DNA of 64,000 nucleotides from JAFNAG01 sp963721405 (GTDB taxonomy: Bacteria > Acidobacteriota > UBA6911). The DNA lies in the NCBI GenBank assembly GCA_963721405.1, contig CAVRJA010000014.1:186001-250000 (forward strand). The letters run 5' to 3'. Positions 25,828-34,477 of this stretch are shown in pieces. The notes beneath the pieces are model-generated. The model was not told the DNA's origin, did not search any database, and saw only the letters and a list, made by a program, of their open reading frames with translations. The first letter of the stretch is position 1; each line of letters begins with the position of its first letter. The translations under genes and the position numbers were made by a program.

Positions 25828-28424
25828 GCTGGCGGCGACAGCTTGCCAAATTCGGCGCACTGTTTCGCCGGTCTAATTCGGTGGCCGAGCTTGATGAGGA
25901 GATCCGCGCTCATCTTTCCATGGAGGAGCAGGAAAACCTGGAATCCGGCATGACGGCCGAGGAAGCGCACTATGCCGCGCTACGCCGCTTCGGCAACGTG
26001 ACCCTGGCACAGGAAAGCAGCCGTGAGACGTGGGTGTGGAATTGGGTCGAGACGCGATGCCAGGACATGCGCTACGCCGCGCGCACGCTCGCGGCGCACC
26101 GGGGCTTCACGCTCACGGCCGCCGGCATGCTTGCGCTGGGGATAGGGATCACCACGGCGATGTTTACAATTGTGGATTCGCTGGTCCTCCGCCCGGTCCC
26201 GTTTCGCGATGCCGAGCAGCTCGCGCATCTCTGGATGGGCGATGAACACGGAGGAGTTACCTTGGTCTCCCCTGAGGTAGTGCGCGCCTGGCGCGACAGC
26301 CCGGCGTTCGAGGGAGTGGAATCCGCGGTATCGGATACAGGCTTGCTCGAGGCCGGCAACACGGTTGTCACGCGTGTGGTCGCCACGGTTACCCCGGGGG
26401 TGTTCAGGATGCTCGGCGGCGTGAGGCCCTTGCGCGGCCGCTTGTTCGACGCAGGCGAGGGGAGCCCGGGTCATTCCGACCCGGTGCTTGTTTCGGAGAC
26501 GGTGTGGCGTGCGCTCTTTGGTGCCGACGAGGCTTTTGTCGGCCGTCGAATCAGGCTCAATGGCGAGACGTTGACGGTCATCGGGATTCTGCCCGCTGAT
26601 TTCAGCTTTCCCACGGCGAACACGGTGCTCTGGCGTCCGACCGACCTGAACAGTCGCCCCGGCCCAAGCGGATGGAATAAGACAGCGAAGGCCTACGTCC
26701 GTTTCGCGCCTGGTGTTCCCCGTGAGGACGCGCTGTGGCTGGCGACCGAAGCGGCGCACGCCGCCGATTCGAGCACTGCTCGCCTGCGGCCCTGGGTATA
26801 TCCGCTCGTGGATGGCCTCGACCCATATTCGAATCGGGCGGTCCCGCTGCTGGCCGGCGGTGTCATGCTCGTCTTCGTCGTTCTGTGCGCGAATGTATGC
26901 AGTCTGTTGCTCGCGCGGCTGACGGCGCGCCGGCGTGAGTTCAGCATGCGCGCGGCGCTCGGCGCTTCACGCATGCGCCTGATGCAACAGTCGCTCATCG
27001 AGAGCGGCGTGTTGGGAGCGCTCGGCATTGCATTCGGAGCTGTGGTCGCCTGGGCTCTCGTTTCGCTCGCGCGTACACTCATGCCAATGCAGATCCTGTC
27101 GCAGACGCTGAATCCGCTGAATCTCAACGAACGGGCGCTTGCCGCATCAGGCCTCGCCGGACTCGTAGCCACTCTTGGCGCCGGTCTATTGCCCGCGTGG
27201 CTTGGCACGAAGGTGAACCCGGGCGATTCGCTGCGTGTCGTGGACCGGAGTGGAACGGAGGCTCGCGGCGCGCGCGCCCTGACGCGAAGCCTGCTCGTCG
27301 GTGAAGTCGCTCTGGCTTGCACGTTGCTAGTGGCAGCTACACTGCTGACGCGTTCTTTCGTAAACCTCGCAACTGCGGATCGCGGCTTCGACACGTCGGG
27401 TCTGACCACGCTCTGGCTGGTTTTTGACTCTAGCAGTACAGGGAACGCCGCTGGCCGTGAGGTGCTTGCGCGCAATTTGGAGGAGGAATTCCGACAGATT
27501 CTCGGCGTGCGGCAGGTGGCCTGGTCATACGGCGTTCCTCCCCGTGGTGGCATTACCGATTCGGGCGACTGGATTTCCGACCGGCCCGGTGCGAATCCCG
27601 TCAACATGACGGTTGTGCGCTATGTTGTCAGCCCGGAGTTCTTCTCGCTTTATGGGATTCCAATCATCCGAGGACGCGCGTTCATCCCCGGCGATACACG
27701 CACCGATGTCATTGTTTCGGAGCGTTTTGCGCAAGCTTTGTGGCCGGGCGACGATCCTCTCGGCAGCAACTTCCGCCTCAAGGGGGTAGCGCTGCACGTC
27801 GTCGGGGTCGCCAGAGAGATTCACTACCCGGCAATCGGCTCACAGGTCGATAGTCCGGAGTTGTACCAATCCATGATCGGATTCGGCAACACCGCGATGG
27901 TCAGCCTGCGTTGTGGATCGAACTGTGCTGAGGCGGCGGTCATCCGCTACCGCCTCGCGTCGACACACCCGTCCCTCAAGGTGACGGACGCCGGCCCGGT
28001 TGAACGCTTCTACGCAGCGCAACTCGCTCGGCCACGTGCGACGGCAGCGCTGGCGGTGTCGTTCGCCGCAGTGGCGATTCTCGCTGCCGCGGGAGGCCTC
28101 TTCAGCGTCTTGTCCTATGCCGTCAGCCGAAGGCGTCGCGAGTTCGGAATTCGCGCAGCGCTCGGTGCGTCACCGGACCAGATCCGCCGCCTGGTGCTGC
28201 GCGCCGGCCTGCTGGTGGCGGCGATCGGCCTGGCGATCGGATCGCTCCTGGCTGCTGCGCTCGCCCGCGTGCTAGCGTCGCTTCAATACGGGATCACCAC
28301 GTACGATCCTCTAAGCTGGTCGATCGTGCTCGGGGTGATCGTGCTCACGACCATTGGTGCATGCTGGGGCCCGGCGCGCGCAGCGGGCCGGCTGGATCCT
28401 CAGATGCTGATGCGAGAGGAATGA
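25824..28424 (+). CDS. ADOP-type duplicated FtsX/MacB permease
   Basis: 866 residues with the acidobacterial N-terminal extension (ELDEEIRAHLSMEEQENLES, then EEAHYAALRRFGN), followed by two MacB periplasmic-core and FtsX units. Membrane helices appear near 95-115, 345-365, 390-410, 440-460, 495-515 and three at the C-terminus (e.g. VSFAAVAILAAAGGLFSVLS). FtsX repeats carry the LSYAVSRRRREFGIRAALG motif. No ATPase gene is adjacent, which is the definition of an 'orphan' permease. Substrate unknown; relatives may export small molecules or act on the envelope. Cotranscribed with its PadR repressor. Confidence 0.9.
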   Translation: MSWRRQLAKFGALFRRSNSVAELDEEIRAHLSMEEQENLESGMTAEEAHYAALRRFGNVTLAQESSRETWVWNWVETRCQDMRYAARTLAAHRGFTLTAAGMLALGIGITTAMFTIVDSLVLRPVPFRDAEQLAHLWMGDEHGGVTLVSPEVVRAWRDSPAFEGVESAVSDTGLLEAGNTVVTRVVATVTPGVFRMLGGVRPLRGRLFDAGEGSPGHSDPVLVSETVWRALFGADEAFVGRRIRLNGETLTVIGILPADFSFPTANTVLWRPTDLNSRPGPSGWNKTAKAYVRFAPGVPREDALWLATEAAHAADSSTARLRPWVYPLVDGLDPYSNRAVPLLAGGVMLVFVVLCANVCSLLLARLTARRREFSMRAALGASRMRLMQQSLIESGVLGALGIAFGAVVAWALVSLARTLMPMQILSQTLNPLNLNERALAASGLAGLVATLGAGLLPAWLGTKVNPGDSLRVVDRSGTEARGARALTRSLLVGEVALACTLLVAATLLTRSFVNLATADRGFDTSGLTTLWLVFDSSSTGNAAGREVLARNLEEEFRQILGVRQVAWSYGVPPRGGITDSGDWISDRPGANPVNMTVVRYVVSPEFFSLYGIPIIRGRAFIPGDTRTDVIVSERFAQALWPGDDPLGSNFRLKGVALHVVGVAREIHYPAIGSQVDSPELYQSMIGFGNTAMVSLRCGSNCAEAAVIRYRLASTHPSLKVTDAGPVERFYAAQLARPRATAALAVSFAAVAILAAAGGLFSVLSYAVSRRRREFGIRAALGASPDQIRRLVLRAGLLVAAIGLAIGSLLAAALARVLASLQYGITTYDPLSWSIVLGVIVLTTIGACWGPARAAGRLDPQMLMREE

Positions 28425-28504
28425 AGTGTATCATTTGCAGCCGGTCCGACATGTCAACCGGCTAATGGCGTCGAGATCAGCAGTATTCTTTTCGGGGAGG
28501 TTGC

Positions 28505-28903
28505 ATGTCAGTTGTCCTTTCGTGCGTCGTGTTGTGCTTGAGTATGTCCGTTGCATCTCCACAGACCGCCTCAATGCCCGATCCCCGCGAGAAAGTTGAA
28601 ACGGCGATCGGTGCGGCGATGCGCCTTCTTGAATCTAAGGACTACCGGACGTTTCTGCTGCAGTTCGTTCCGCCCGACCAGGTCAAGGCGCGTGGTGGAT
28701 CACCCGAAGCGATGGACGTCTGGGTTGAGTATTTCTCTGCACAGGCGGACAGCATTCTGGCGGCACTGAAGTACGCCAGGACGCAGACTCCGACATATGA
28801 TGACACGAAGGCCATCGCCACTTTCCCGTTGAAGGGAGATGCCGGCCCGAGTTCGCTAAAGATGGTGAAGATCGGTCAATATTGGTATATCGGGAACAAG
28901 TAG
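28505..28903 (+). CDS. Small exported protein of unknown function
   Basis: 132 residues with a likely signal peptide (MSVVLSCVVLCLSMSVASP) and a compact alpha/beta remainder containing REKVETAIGAAMRLLESKDY and KMVKIGQYWYIGNK, the type of ending found in DUF4878/NTF2-like lumenal proteins. A GGGGAGG site precedes the ATG. It follows the permease gene by 80 bp on the same strand and may be part of the same transcript. No catalytic motif visible. Confidence 0.65.
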   Translation: MSVVLSCVVLCLSMSVASPQTASMPDPREKVETAIGAAMRLLESKDYRTFLLQFVPPDQVKARGGSPEAMDVWVEYFSAQADSILAALKYARTQTPTYDDTKAIATFPLKGDAGPSSLKMVKIGQYWYIGNK

Positions 28904-29089
28904 ATTATGCAAACAAAGGCCCGGCGGCGGATATCGTCGGCGCCTCACTCGCGTCTTTGATGCTGGAGCCGTTCGGACCTGGACTTGATAATCCAGAGGT
29001 TCAGGGTTAAATCGGACAATTCCGCCAGCTCTCCCGTTGTGATCACCAATTTGGTGGTGTGGAATCAAAGCCGGATTGGGGGACGCATC

Positions 29090-29578
29090 CTACTTCCTCA
29101 ACAAAAACTCGCCGGAAATAGGCGGCAGCTGCTCTTTCCATTCGGGGATTACCACAAGAACATATCTTGCATACGCGGGATAAGATCTTGTGTAGGGAGA
29201 AGCACCCGAAGATCGAGACTGCAGCACCAGGCGTCGCTTTTCGCTCGGCTTGAAATCTCCATGGTCTTCATCGGCCCTGCTGATTTCCCTTCCATTGACC
29301 TCAAAGATCAGACGGAAGTGGGTCTTGCCGATGACATTGTCTCCCGCATTCTCAAATTCGACAGTAAGTGCCGGCGGGAAAATGTCCTCGAGACTGACAA
29401 CCGTAACGCGTGAAGTCTTCAAAAGTCGACGCTGAAAAGCGAAGTCATTCCACGATGCGCGGATGATCAATCCCGCACCCAGAGTCATAACAATCGTCAG
29501 GCAAAGTGGCCGCAAGCGCATAGTTATCGTAACCACCAATGCGAGTGTCAAGATCAGCAGACCAAGAGCGCGGGGCAC
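29090..29578 (-). CDS. Two-helix membrane protein of unknown function
   Basis: 162 residues. Two closely spaced hydrophobic helices at the N-terminus (residues ~5-20 and ~25-42) precede a beta-rich domain (TVVSLEDIFPPALTVEFENA, then KTHFRLIFEVNGREI) that resembles a late-embryogenesis/FN-type sandwich. The domain is probably outside the membrane. Its 5' end lies ~60 bp from the left edge of the IS66 element. No family assigned. Confidence 0.55.
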   Translation of the reverse strand: MPRALGLLILTLALVVTITMRLRPLCLTIVMTLGAGLIIRASWNDFAFQRRLLKTSRVTVVSLEDIFPPALTVEFENAGDNVIGKTHFRLIFEVNGREISRADEDHGDFKPSEKRRLVLQSRSSGASPYTRSYPAYARYVLVVIPEWKEQLPPISGEFLLRK

Positions 29579-29641
29579 TGATGTCGTTTCCCTTGCCCCC
29601 CGTCGGAACGGGTGGCCGCGGGTCTGCCAACCATCAGAGAA

Positions 29642-29656
29642 GGTAATTGTTTACCG
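29642..29656. repeat. Left terminal inverted repeat of the IS66-DruA element
   Basis: GGTAATTGTTTACCG, identical to the complement of the right end. It is itself nearly palindromic (GGTAA...TTACC) and contains the stop codon of the DruA gene. Confidence 0.85.
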
Positions 29657-30562
29657 GGGTAGCAATCCACACAGCCGCTGCTGAACTGAGTGGCAAAGCG
29701 GATAAACATAAACGAGTTTCTTGGAAAGCTGGGAGTTGTTATAGCGATCCATGCGGCCTCGGCCGCGGGTCTCTCCCAGGAAGATCCAGTTGGCTGCTCG
29801 ATAACAGGTGCCTGAGAATCGGTTCGCTTCCACGAGCGTTTCCAGGAGAAACGGTCTTCGGCCGTATTGGCGTTCGAAATCGGCCGGAAGCTGACGGACG
29901 GAGTGAGCCAGGATTTTACTTGCGAGTCCCGGAACATGCACCCAGGGCAGGATCAGGAATCGGCTCTGATTGACGATGCACTGCAGGTTGCGTTTCCGCT
30001 GCTGGTCATTCCAGCCAATCCAGCGGTCGCGTGCTGCCATTTTCCAGGCCGGGCTCGACCATTGAATGCAGGCCAGAATCGTTTCTCCCAGAGGTTCCGA
30101 ACGTACAAAGTAGCGGAGGTGCGCGCCGACAGGCACGCGGTATCGAAGATAATGATGCCGGTCAACGAACTCGTTCCAGAGCATGCTGTCGCGGCTTCCG
30201 GCTTCCAACAGCGTCAGGTTCAAAGGCTCAAAGTCGCGCGCCGAGCCGGTGATCTCTGGTTGCGGATCGCTGGCCGAGGTCCATGCGGTCCGGCGCGGAC
30301 CTCGCGGTCCAACCTGGCGCAGTGCCGGCAACTGCAGGCAGCCTTGATCCGCCAGCCGCTCAAGCAACTGGCGACACTCGTGGTTTTTGAGACGTCCGGT
30401 GGGGCGTTTCCAGTCGAGCAGTTCACAAATAGTGCGCGCGATTTCAGTCGTGCTGAGAGCTGAGCAATCGGCCGCGATTTGCCGCATGAGACGGATCTCG
30501 TCCGCGGAGAAGGTCCGGCCGCAAAAAGTCAGTCGGGATGGCACCGCGGTGATTGGCTTCAC
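29651..30562 (-). CDS. DruA-like protein (DUF4338) inside the IS66 element
   Basis: 303 residues from a GTG whose first base is the last base of the transposase stop codon (TAGTG), so translation is coupled. Family hallmarks are the Trp-rich segments WNEFVDRHHYLRYRVPVGAH, CIQWSSPAWKMAARDRWIGW and FLILPWVHVPGLASKILAHS. DruA is the conserved small component of Druantia anti-phage systems; no DruB-E genes are present here. Found with a transposase in one element, it may be a transposition accessory, a cargo defence gene, or the ancestor of the defence component. The stop lies inside the terminal repeat, so the gene is an integral part of the element. Confidence 0.85.
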   Translation of the reverse strand: MKPITAVPSRLTFCGRTFSADEIRLMRQIAADCSALSTTEIARTICELLDWKRPTGRLKNHECRQLLERLADQGCLQLPALRQVGPRGPRRTAWTSASDPQPEITGSARDFEPLNLTLLEAGSRDSMLWNEFVDRHHYLRYRVPVGAHLRYFVRSEPLGETILACIQWSSPAWKMAARDRWIGWNDQQRKRNLQCIVNQSRFLILPWVHVPGLASKILAHSVRQLPADFERQYGRRPFLLETLVEANRFSGTCYRAANWIFLGETRGRGRMDRYNNSQLSKKLVYVYPLCHSVQQRLCGLLPR

Positions 30563-31971
30563 TATGGGGAGAGAGCCGCCGGTACGATATCGAGGATCTC
30601 CTGGGCCGGGGACCGCAGGAGCCCGACCAACCGGGAGAAGGCGTCCTTGCCCTGTTGCCGGCAGGTGCGCAGGATGCTGGCCAGGATCTGCTGAGTACGG
30701 GCGCCATTGTGGGTACGGTTGCCGCCCCAAGTCTTTCTGGCCACCACGGCAGGCCGGATCGCCTGCTCGGCCACATTGTTGGTGGCCTGGATTCCAGGGC
30801 AATGAAGGAAAGTGAACAAGTGGGGCTGTTCATGGCACAGGTGATTGGCCAATCGCCGGTTGGCCGGCAGACGGAATGTGCGCGCGAGCAGTCGGTCCAT
30901 GGCGTATTCCAGCCTTCCGGTAGCGACATGGAGCCCATGCAGTGAGATCTGGCCGAGTCCATAGCGATCTCGCAGTGCCAAACCCCTGTAGAGCAACGCC
31001 ATCACCGCCAGGGGAAAGAGAGCGCCGGAGACAGAGGCAATCTTGATCAGATCCTCGCAGCGACGGATCAAATGGCTCAGGCAACTTTGATGATAAGCCC
31101 GGGTAAAGCGATAGTAGGGCGCCCAGCCGTCATGGTTGAGAAAGCCCTCGTAGTCTGGTCCCAAAATCGTAGCCGCTTGTTCGAATCCCCGGCCGGGAAG
31201 GATCGCGTAGACGGTGACCTGTTCGCTGACGGCTACCCAGAGCCATTCCAGGTGCGCCGCTACCCGCCACCCGGTTTCGTCCAGGTGGTTGACCATGCTG
31301 GCACGCGCAGCAGCCACAAGTTGGTCGTAAGTGGGCGCAGCCTTTTCGCCAAGGCGCGTCAATGCTCGACACAGGGTGCTGCGGTTGGTCCGCAAGCCGT
31401 AACCCAATTCCAGAACGCGAGCCACGCGCTCGTGGGAGATCCCCATCTCCTTGTTCAGATGCGCCGCCAGGGACAGCGCCTCGGGTCCAAGCTGTACTTG
31501 TGCGGCTCCCAGCGCATCCGAAGTCTGCAGCGGATGACGACCCTGGACATGTCGTCCACAACAGGCACATCGGCCGATCTGGATGTCGAATCGGCGCACG
31601 GTCGTCAGCCGCACAATGTCTTCTTGAAATTGCGGCTTGGTGTCTTCGAAGATCACCGGCGCTCCGCAGCACAGCGAGTTTTCCGGCAATGGGACCGCAA
31701 TGTGCTGGTCGACTCTTGCCGGAACGGGCCGGAACGCTCGTTGGCCGTAGCTCTCGCCGGGCTTGCGGCCAGGCGGCTTTGGAGTCGGCTTCGCATCACC
31801 CTTGGAGAACGGCGCGGCTTGCCGCTTGAGAGAGCGCAAGGCCTCTTCGAGTTCCTTGCGGAGCCGTTCGATTTCCGCAAGCGCCTTATCAAGCCGGTCA
31901 CGAAGCGACTTGTTCTCCTTCTCAAGCTTGTCTACGGAATCGGCCTGCCGGCGGTCTTTGTCAGCACTCAT
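30562..31971 (-). CDS. IS66-family DDE transposase
   Basis: 469 residues from the ATG at 31971. An N-terminal coiled coil (KLEKENKSLRDRLDKALAEI) precedes a Pro-rich linker, a zf-IS66 zinc region with CCGAPVIF and CACCGRHVQGRH, and the RNase-H catalytic core: Asp in HLDETGWR, Asp in FLNHDGWAPY and Glu in TNNVAEQAIRP. A C-terminal KTWGGNRTHNGARTQQ segment completes the family signature. All catalytic residues are present, so the enzyme should be active. It is followed in coupled fashion by the DruA gene. Confidence 0.92.
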   Translation of the reverse strand: MSADKDRRQADSVDKLEKENKSLRDRLDKALAEIERLRKELEEALRSLKRQAAPFSKGDAKPTPKPPGRKPGESYGQRAFRPVPARVDQHIAVPLPENSLCCGAPVIFEDTKPQFQEDIVRLTTVRRFDIQIGRCACCGRHVQGRHPLQTSDALGAAQVQLGPEALSLAAHLNKEMGISHERVARVLELGYGLRTNRSTLCRALTRLGEKAAPTYDQLVAAARASMVNHLDETGWRVAAHLEWLWVAVSEQVTVYAILPGRGFEQAATILGPDYEGFLNHDGWAPYYRFTRAYHQSCLSHLIRRCEDLIKIASVSGALFPLAVMALLYRGLALRDRYGLGQISLHGLHVATGRLEYAMDRLLARTFRLPANRRLANHLCHEQPHLFTFLHCPGIQATNNVAEQAIRPAVVARKTWGGNRTHNGARTQQILASILRTCRQQGKDAFSRLVGLLRSPAQEILDIVPAALSP

Positions 31972-32048
31972 CCACCTTACCGTAGCAGAAACGGGGCGAT
32001 TTGTCCAGAGGGTCGTCAAAAACGGCAGGAACTGCTAGACTTTCAATG

Positions 32049-32063
32049 CGGTAAACAATTACC
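32049..32063. repeat. Right terminal inverted repeat of the IS66-DruA element
   Basis: CGGTAAACAATTACC, the exact complement of the left end. The AGAGAA target copy follows directly at 32064-32069. Confidence 0.85.
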
Positions 32064-32261
32064 AGAGAAGTTCGAAGAACTCTTCTGTGCCCACGTGGCG
32101 AATGCAGCTATTAAGCAATTGGTGGAGGGGGCCGGATTTAAGAGGATACGACCACCCGCCTTTGCCACGGTAAGTCATCCTACGGACGCTATAATGGCGA
32201 AAATCCTCTGGGGGCGCGAATTTCATAACGGGATCGTATTTCACGCGGGCGCGCCCAGAGG

Positions 32262-32518
32262 CACGCGACATGCTCATCCCGCTTTAGCGCGAATTCGACC
32301 ATTTTCAGGACGCTGGACTTGCCAGCTCCCCAATCGCCATGGATGCCGATCGTTAGCGCGCGTTGCCGGTTCTCCTTCAACAATTCGACAATGGTGGTAG
32401 AGATAGCCTCGTAGTTGAGGAAATCCACCGCCGTCTCATGGTCCGGTATCAGCACGAGTTCTCTCCTGTGTTTATGAATAGGGCCGATTCTATCACACCC
32501 TGAGATTAGGTCGCGCAT
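32262..32518 (-). pseudogene. N-terminal fragment of a KAP-family P-loop NTPase
   Basis: Residues after the ATG at 32518 show the KAP start pattern: LIPDHETAVDFLNYEAIS, then the Walker A loop GIHGDWGAGKSSVLKMVEFA and VACLW. Relatives continue for several hundred residues with a Walker B and membrane helices; here similarity ends near 32262. The frame then runs on in unrelated sequence. The gene has lost most of its length, probably by deletion next to the IS element (32064 onward). KAP NTPases occur in phage-exclusion and other defence loci. Confidence 0.65.
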
Positions 32519-32563
32519 AACAGCGCCCGTCTACGGCGTCAAAAGTCGGTTGGATTTCCTCTC

Positions 32564-34477
32564 TCACGCTACTTCTCTCTTCTCTAAACCTCTTTGAGCC
32601 GCTTCAATGACCCGGCAGGTCATCTCCTCAGAACGTACGACCTTGCGGTCTGCACTGCAGAGGGAAGCCGTCTGAGGCTCGCTCATCTTCGCGACCGTCG
32701 AGACTGCGGCCTTCCGGCCACGCTGAGTCTTGGAATCGAGTCGGGAGAAAGCCTGAGGCAACTTGTCGAGCGAACCGCAGACAATCGAAACGTAGTCGGA
32801 ATGCGCGAGATTCATGGCGAGAGCTGCCGCCGGCGGGAGTTTCTCGAAATCCTGGCTGAGAACCTTGCGTCCACTGCGGCGGCGTTCTCCGTGTTTCAGT
32901 CTGTGGAAGTACGTTTCAACGGCATTGTTGGTTCGATCGACGAGGCGGATACCGCCGCCAGCCGCTTGTGGAAGCCGAATGGCATGACCCCAGAGGGAAC
33001 GGCCGTGCTTTTGCAGATGCGCGAGCACGATGTCGATTGCGTCACGCCAGTTTCCTGCCGGACCCCGTTCGGGGCGGCGGCGCTTGAGAGAAACGGTGAG
33101 CCTTCGCACAGCGGAGCGTATGTCCTTCAATTCTGCGGCGGTGTGAATCCGATGGGCAGTGCCCCGCCTTCCGTGGCTTGATCCTTCACGCAGCCGGAGT
33201 GCATTGCGCAACTCGGCAAAGAGTCCCGCCCGTCGAGTCAGCCTGCCGGCAACGTCAGCAAAACCGAGGCCATCCTCCTCGACCGGGTGCAGGATGCGGC
33301 GCAGCCGCTCGAGAGCTTTGCGAACGGCGGGATCGGCGGCGGGATCCGCCAAGAATGTCCGCAGAGCGGCGACCACCTGCAAGCAGCGATCGTACAGGGC
33401 CAGCCAGGGCAGGTCGAAAGGAAAGCGATCGCCCTGCGTGTCGGCAGCGTAATCGAGGACCCATTGCGTCAATGCGCGCACCGTGGCCACTCCGGCCGCA
33501 CCCTTGGGCAAGCGTTGCTCCAAACCAGTCTGCTGCCATTCGCGCAATCCGGTACGAGCACGGTCGATGTCCTGGCCGATATTACGCCCCAACTCGCGAG
33601 CCAGGGCGCGGAGTTGACTGCGCAGCCGGACTTGGCGGAACAGTGCGCGCAGTTTGTCGTGTCCTTCGGTGAGGAGATCCTTGCCGATGTCGCCAAGAAA
33701 GTGGAGATGACAGGCCAAGACCGGAATTTTGAGTTCGAGCTTCTTCACCAGAGTATCGGCGGCTTCAGTCATCGCGCGGCCCAAGTCGCGGACAATGGCG
33801 CAGGGCGATCCGAAACGGAAAACCGTTTCTCGCAACCGGGGAAGGATGGCGTCGGCCCGCTCAGTGGGTATCTTCCAGGCGCCGAGCACCCATTGGCGCC
33901 AACCCGTGTAAGCCACCAGCAAAGTCCCGCGCCCGTCTTCGCCCGTGGCGTCGATCTGTAACGGCCAGCCCCCATCCACTGCCAGCGCGGCCTTGAGTGC
34001 AGGGGACGAGGCGTGGTGCAGTCGCGCGAGATATGAGAGAAAGCGAGTGGACAACACGCTGATCTCGCCGCTGGAGAGCGAGAGTCCGTAATCGGCCGCA
34101 AGCGAGGCTCGGATTTCCTCCCGCTGCCGGTAACGCACAAAACGCTCGAGCCCAACGTAAACCATGACATCGTAACCTACGACGCTGCGCGTGGGTATCA
34201 GGGCCGCAAGGGCGCCGGTCGATCGTTTACTCGGGCAGCCGGCAACGCAAACGCGCACGGTCTGCCGCAATCGGAAGGAGCCGTGCTCGAGAGTAGCGCC
34301 AGTACGTTTCCATGTCTTTTGTACTCTTGTCGAAGCTCCGCATAACGCACAGCGCTCCGGCGGCGGTTCTGCATCGACCAGCGTGCCGGCGACACTCTGC
34401 GAACGCCTCCGGCACCGCTGCTCCAGCTCCCGAATTGACCGCCTCAGGCTCGCGATCTCGGCCAGCGTTATCGAGCC
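32564..34477 (-). CDS. DDE transposase, orfB (translated by -1 frameshift from orfA)
   Basis: Frame open from the A9 tract at 34478-34486 to a stop at 32564, about 637 codons. It begins GSITLAEIASLRRSIRELEQ, has a zinc knuckle CALC...CVAGC (near residues 45-80), then an RNase-H-like core: Asp in LQIDATGEDGRG, Asp in AIVRDLGRAM and Glu in TNNAVETYFHRLKHGERR. Those features fit a transposase of an unassigned (ISNCY-like) family. No good start codon lies near its beginning, whereas the upstream HTH gene ends ~10 nt into it through the poly-A tract, so a fused product is expected. Catalytic residues look intact. Confidence 0.78.
   Translation of the reverse strand, partial: GSITLAEIASLRRSIRELEQRCRRRSQSVAGTLVDAEPPPERCALCGASTRVQKTWKRTGATLEHGSFRLRQTVRVCVAGCPSKRSTGALAALIPTRSVVGYDVMVYVGLERFVRYRQREEIRASLAADYGLSLSSGEISVLSTRFLSYLARLHHASSPALKAALAVDGGWPLQIDATGEDGRGTLLVAYTGWRQWVLGAWKIPTERADAILPRLRETVFRFGSPCAIVRDLGRAMTEAADTLVKKLELKIPVLACHLHFLGDIGKDLLTEGHDKLRALFRQVRLRSQLRALARELGRNIGQDIDRARTGLREWQQTGLEQRLPKGAAGVATVRALTQWVLDYAADTQGDRFPFDLPWLALYDRCLQVVAALRTFLADPAADPAVRKALERLRRILHPVEEDGLGFADVAGRLTRRAGLFAELRNALRLREGSSHGRRGTAHRIHTAAELKDIRSAVRRLTVSLKRRRPERGPAGNWRDAIDIVLAHLQKHGRSLWGHAIRLPQAAGGGIRLVDRTNNAVETYFHRLKHGERRRSGRKVLSQDFEKLPPAAALAMNLAHSDYVSIVCGSLDKLPQAFSRLDSKTQRGRKAAVSTVAKMSEPQTASLCSADRKVVRSEEMTCRVIEAAQRGLEKREVA

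Larger units (their letters stand above)
29642..32063 (-). mobile_element. IS66-type insertion element carrying a DruA gene, with TIRs and target duplication
   Basis: 2,422-bp element bounded by 15-bp perfect terminal inverted repeats (GGTAATTGTTTACCG at 29642-29656; complement at 32049-32063). Both ends are flanked by the direct repeat AGAGAA (29636-29641 and 32064-32069). It holds two genes on the minus strand, an IS66-type transposase and a DUF4338/DruA homologue, overlapping by 1 nt. The small TnpA and TnpB genes of classical IS66 are absent, as in the single-transposase (ISBst12-like) branch. Intact ends and uninterrupted genes suggest a recent insertion. IS66 usually duplicates 8 bp; here I see 6. 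Confidence 0.88.

Noticed and set aside
29651..30562. Complete Druantia system
   Set aside because: Only DruA is present. No large helicase (DruE) or DruB-D gene lies nearby.
29642..32063. IS66 element with the usual 8-bp target duplication
   Set aside because: Only 6 bp (AGAGAA) match directly next to the terminal repeats; eight do not.
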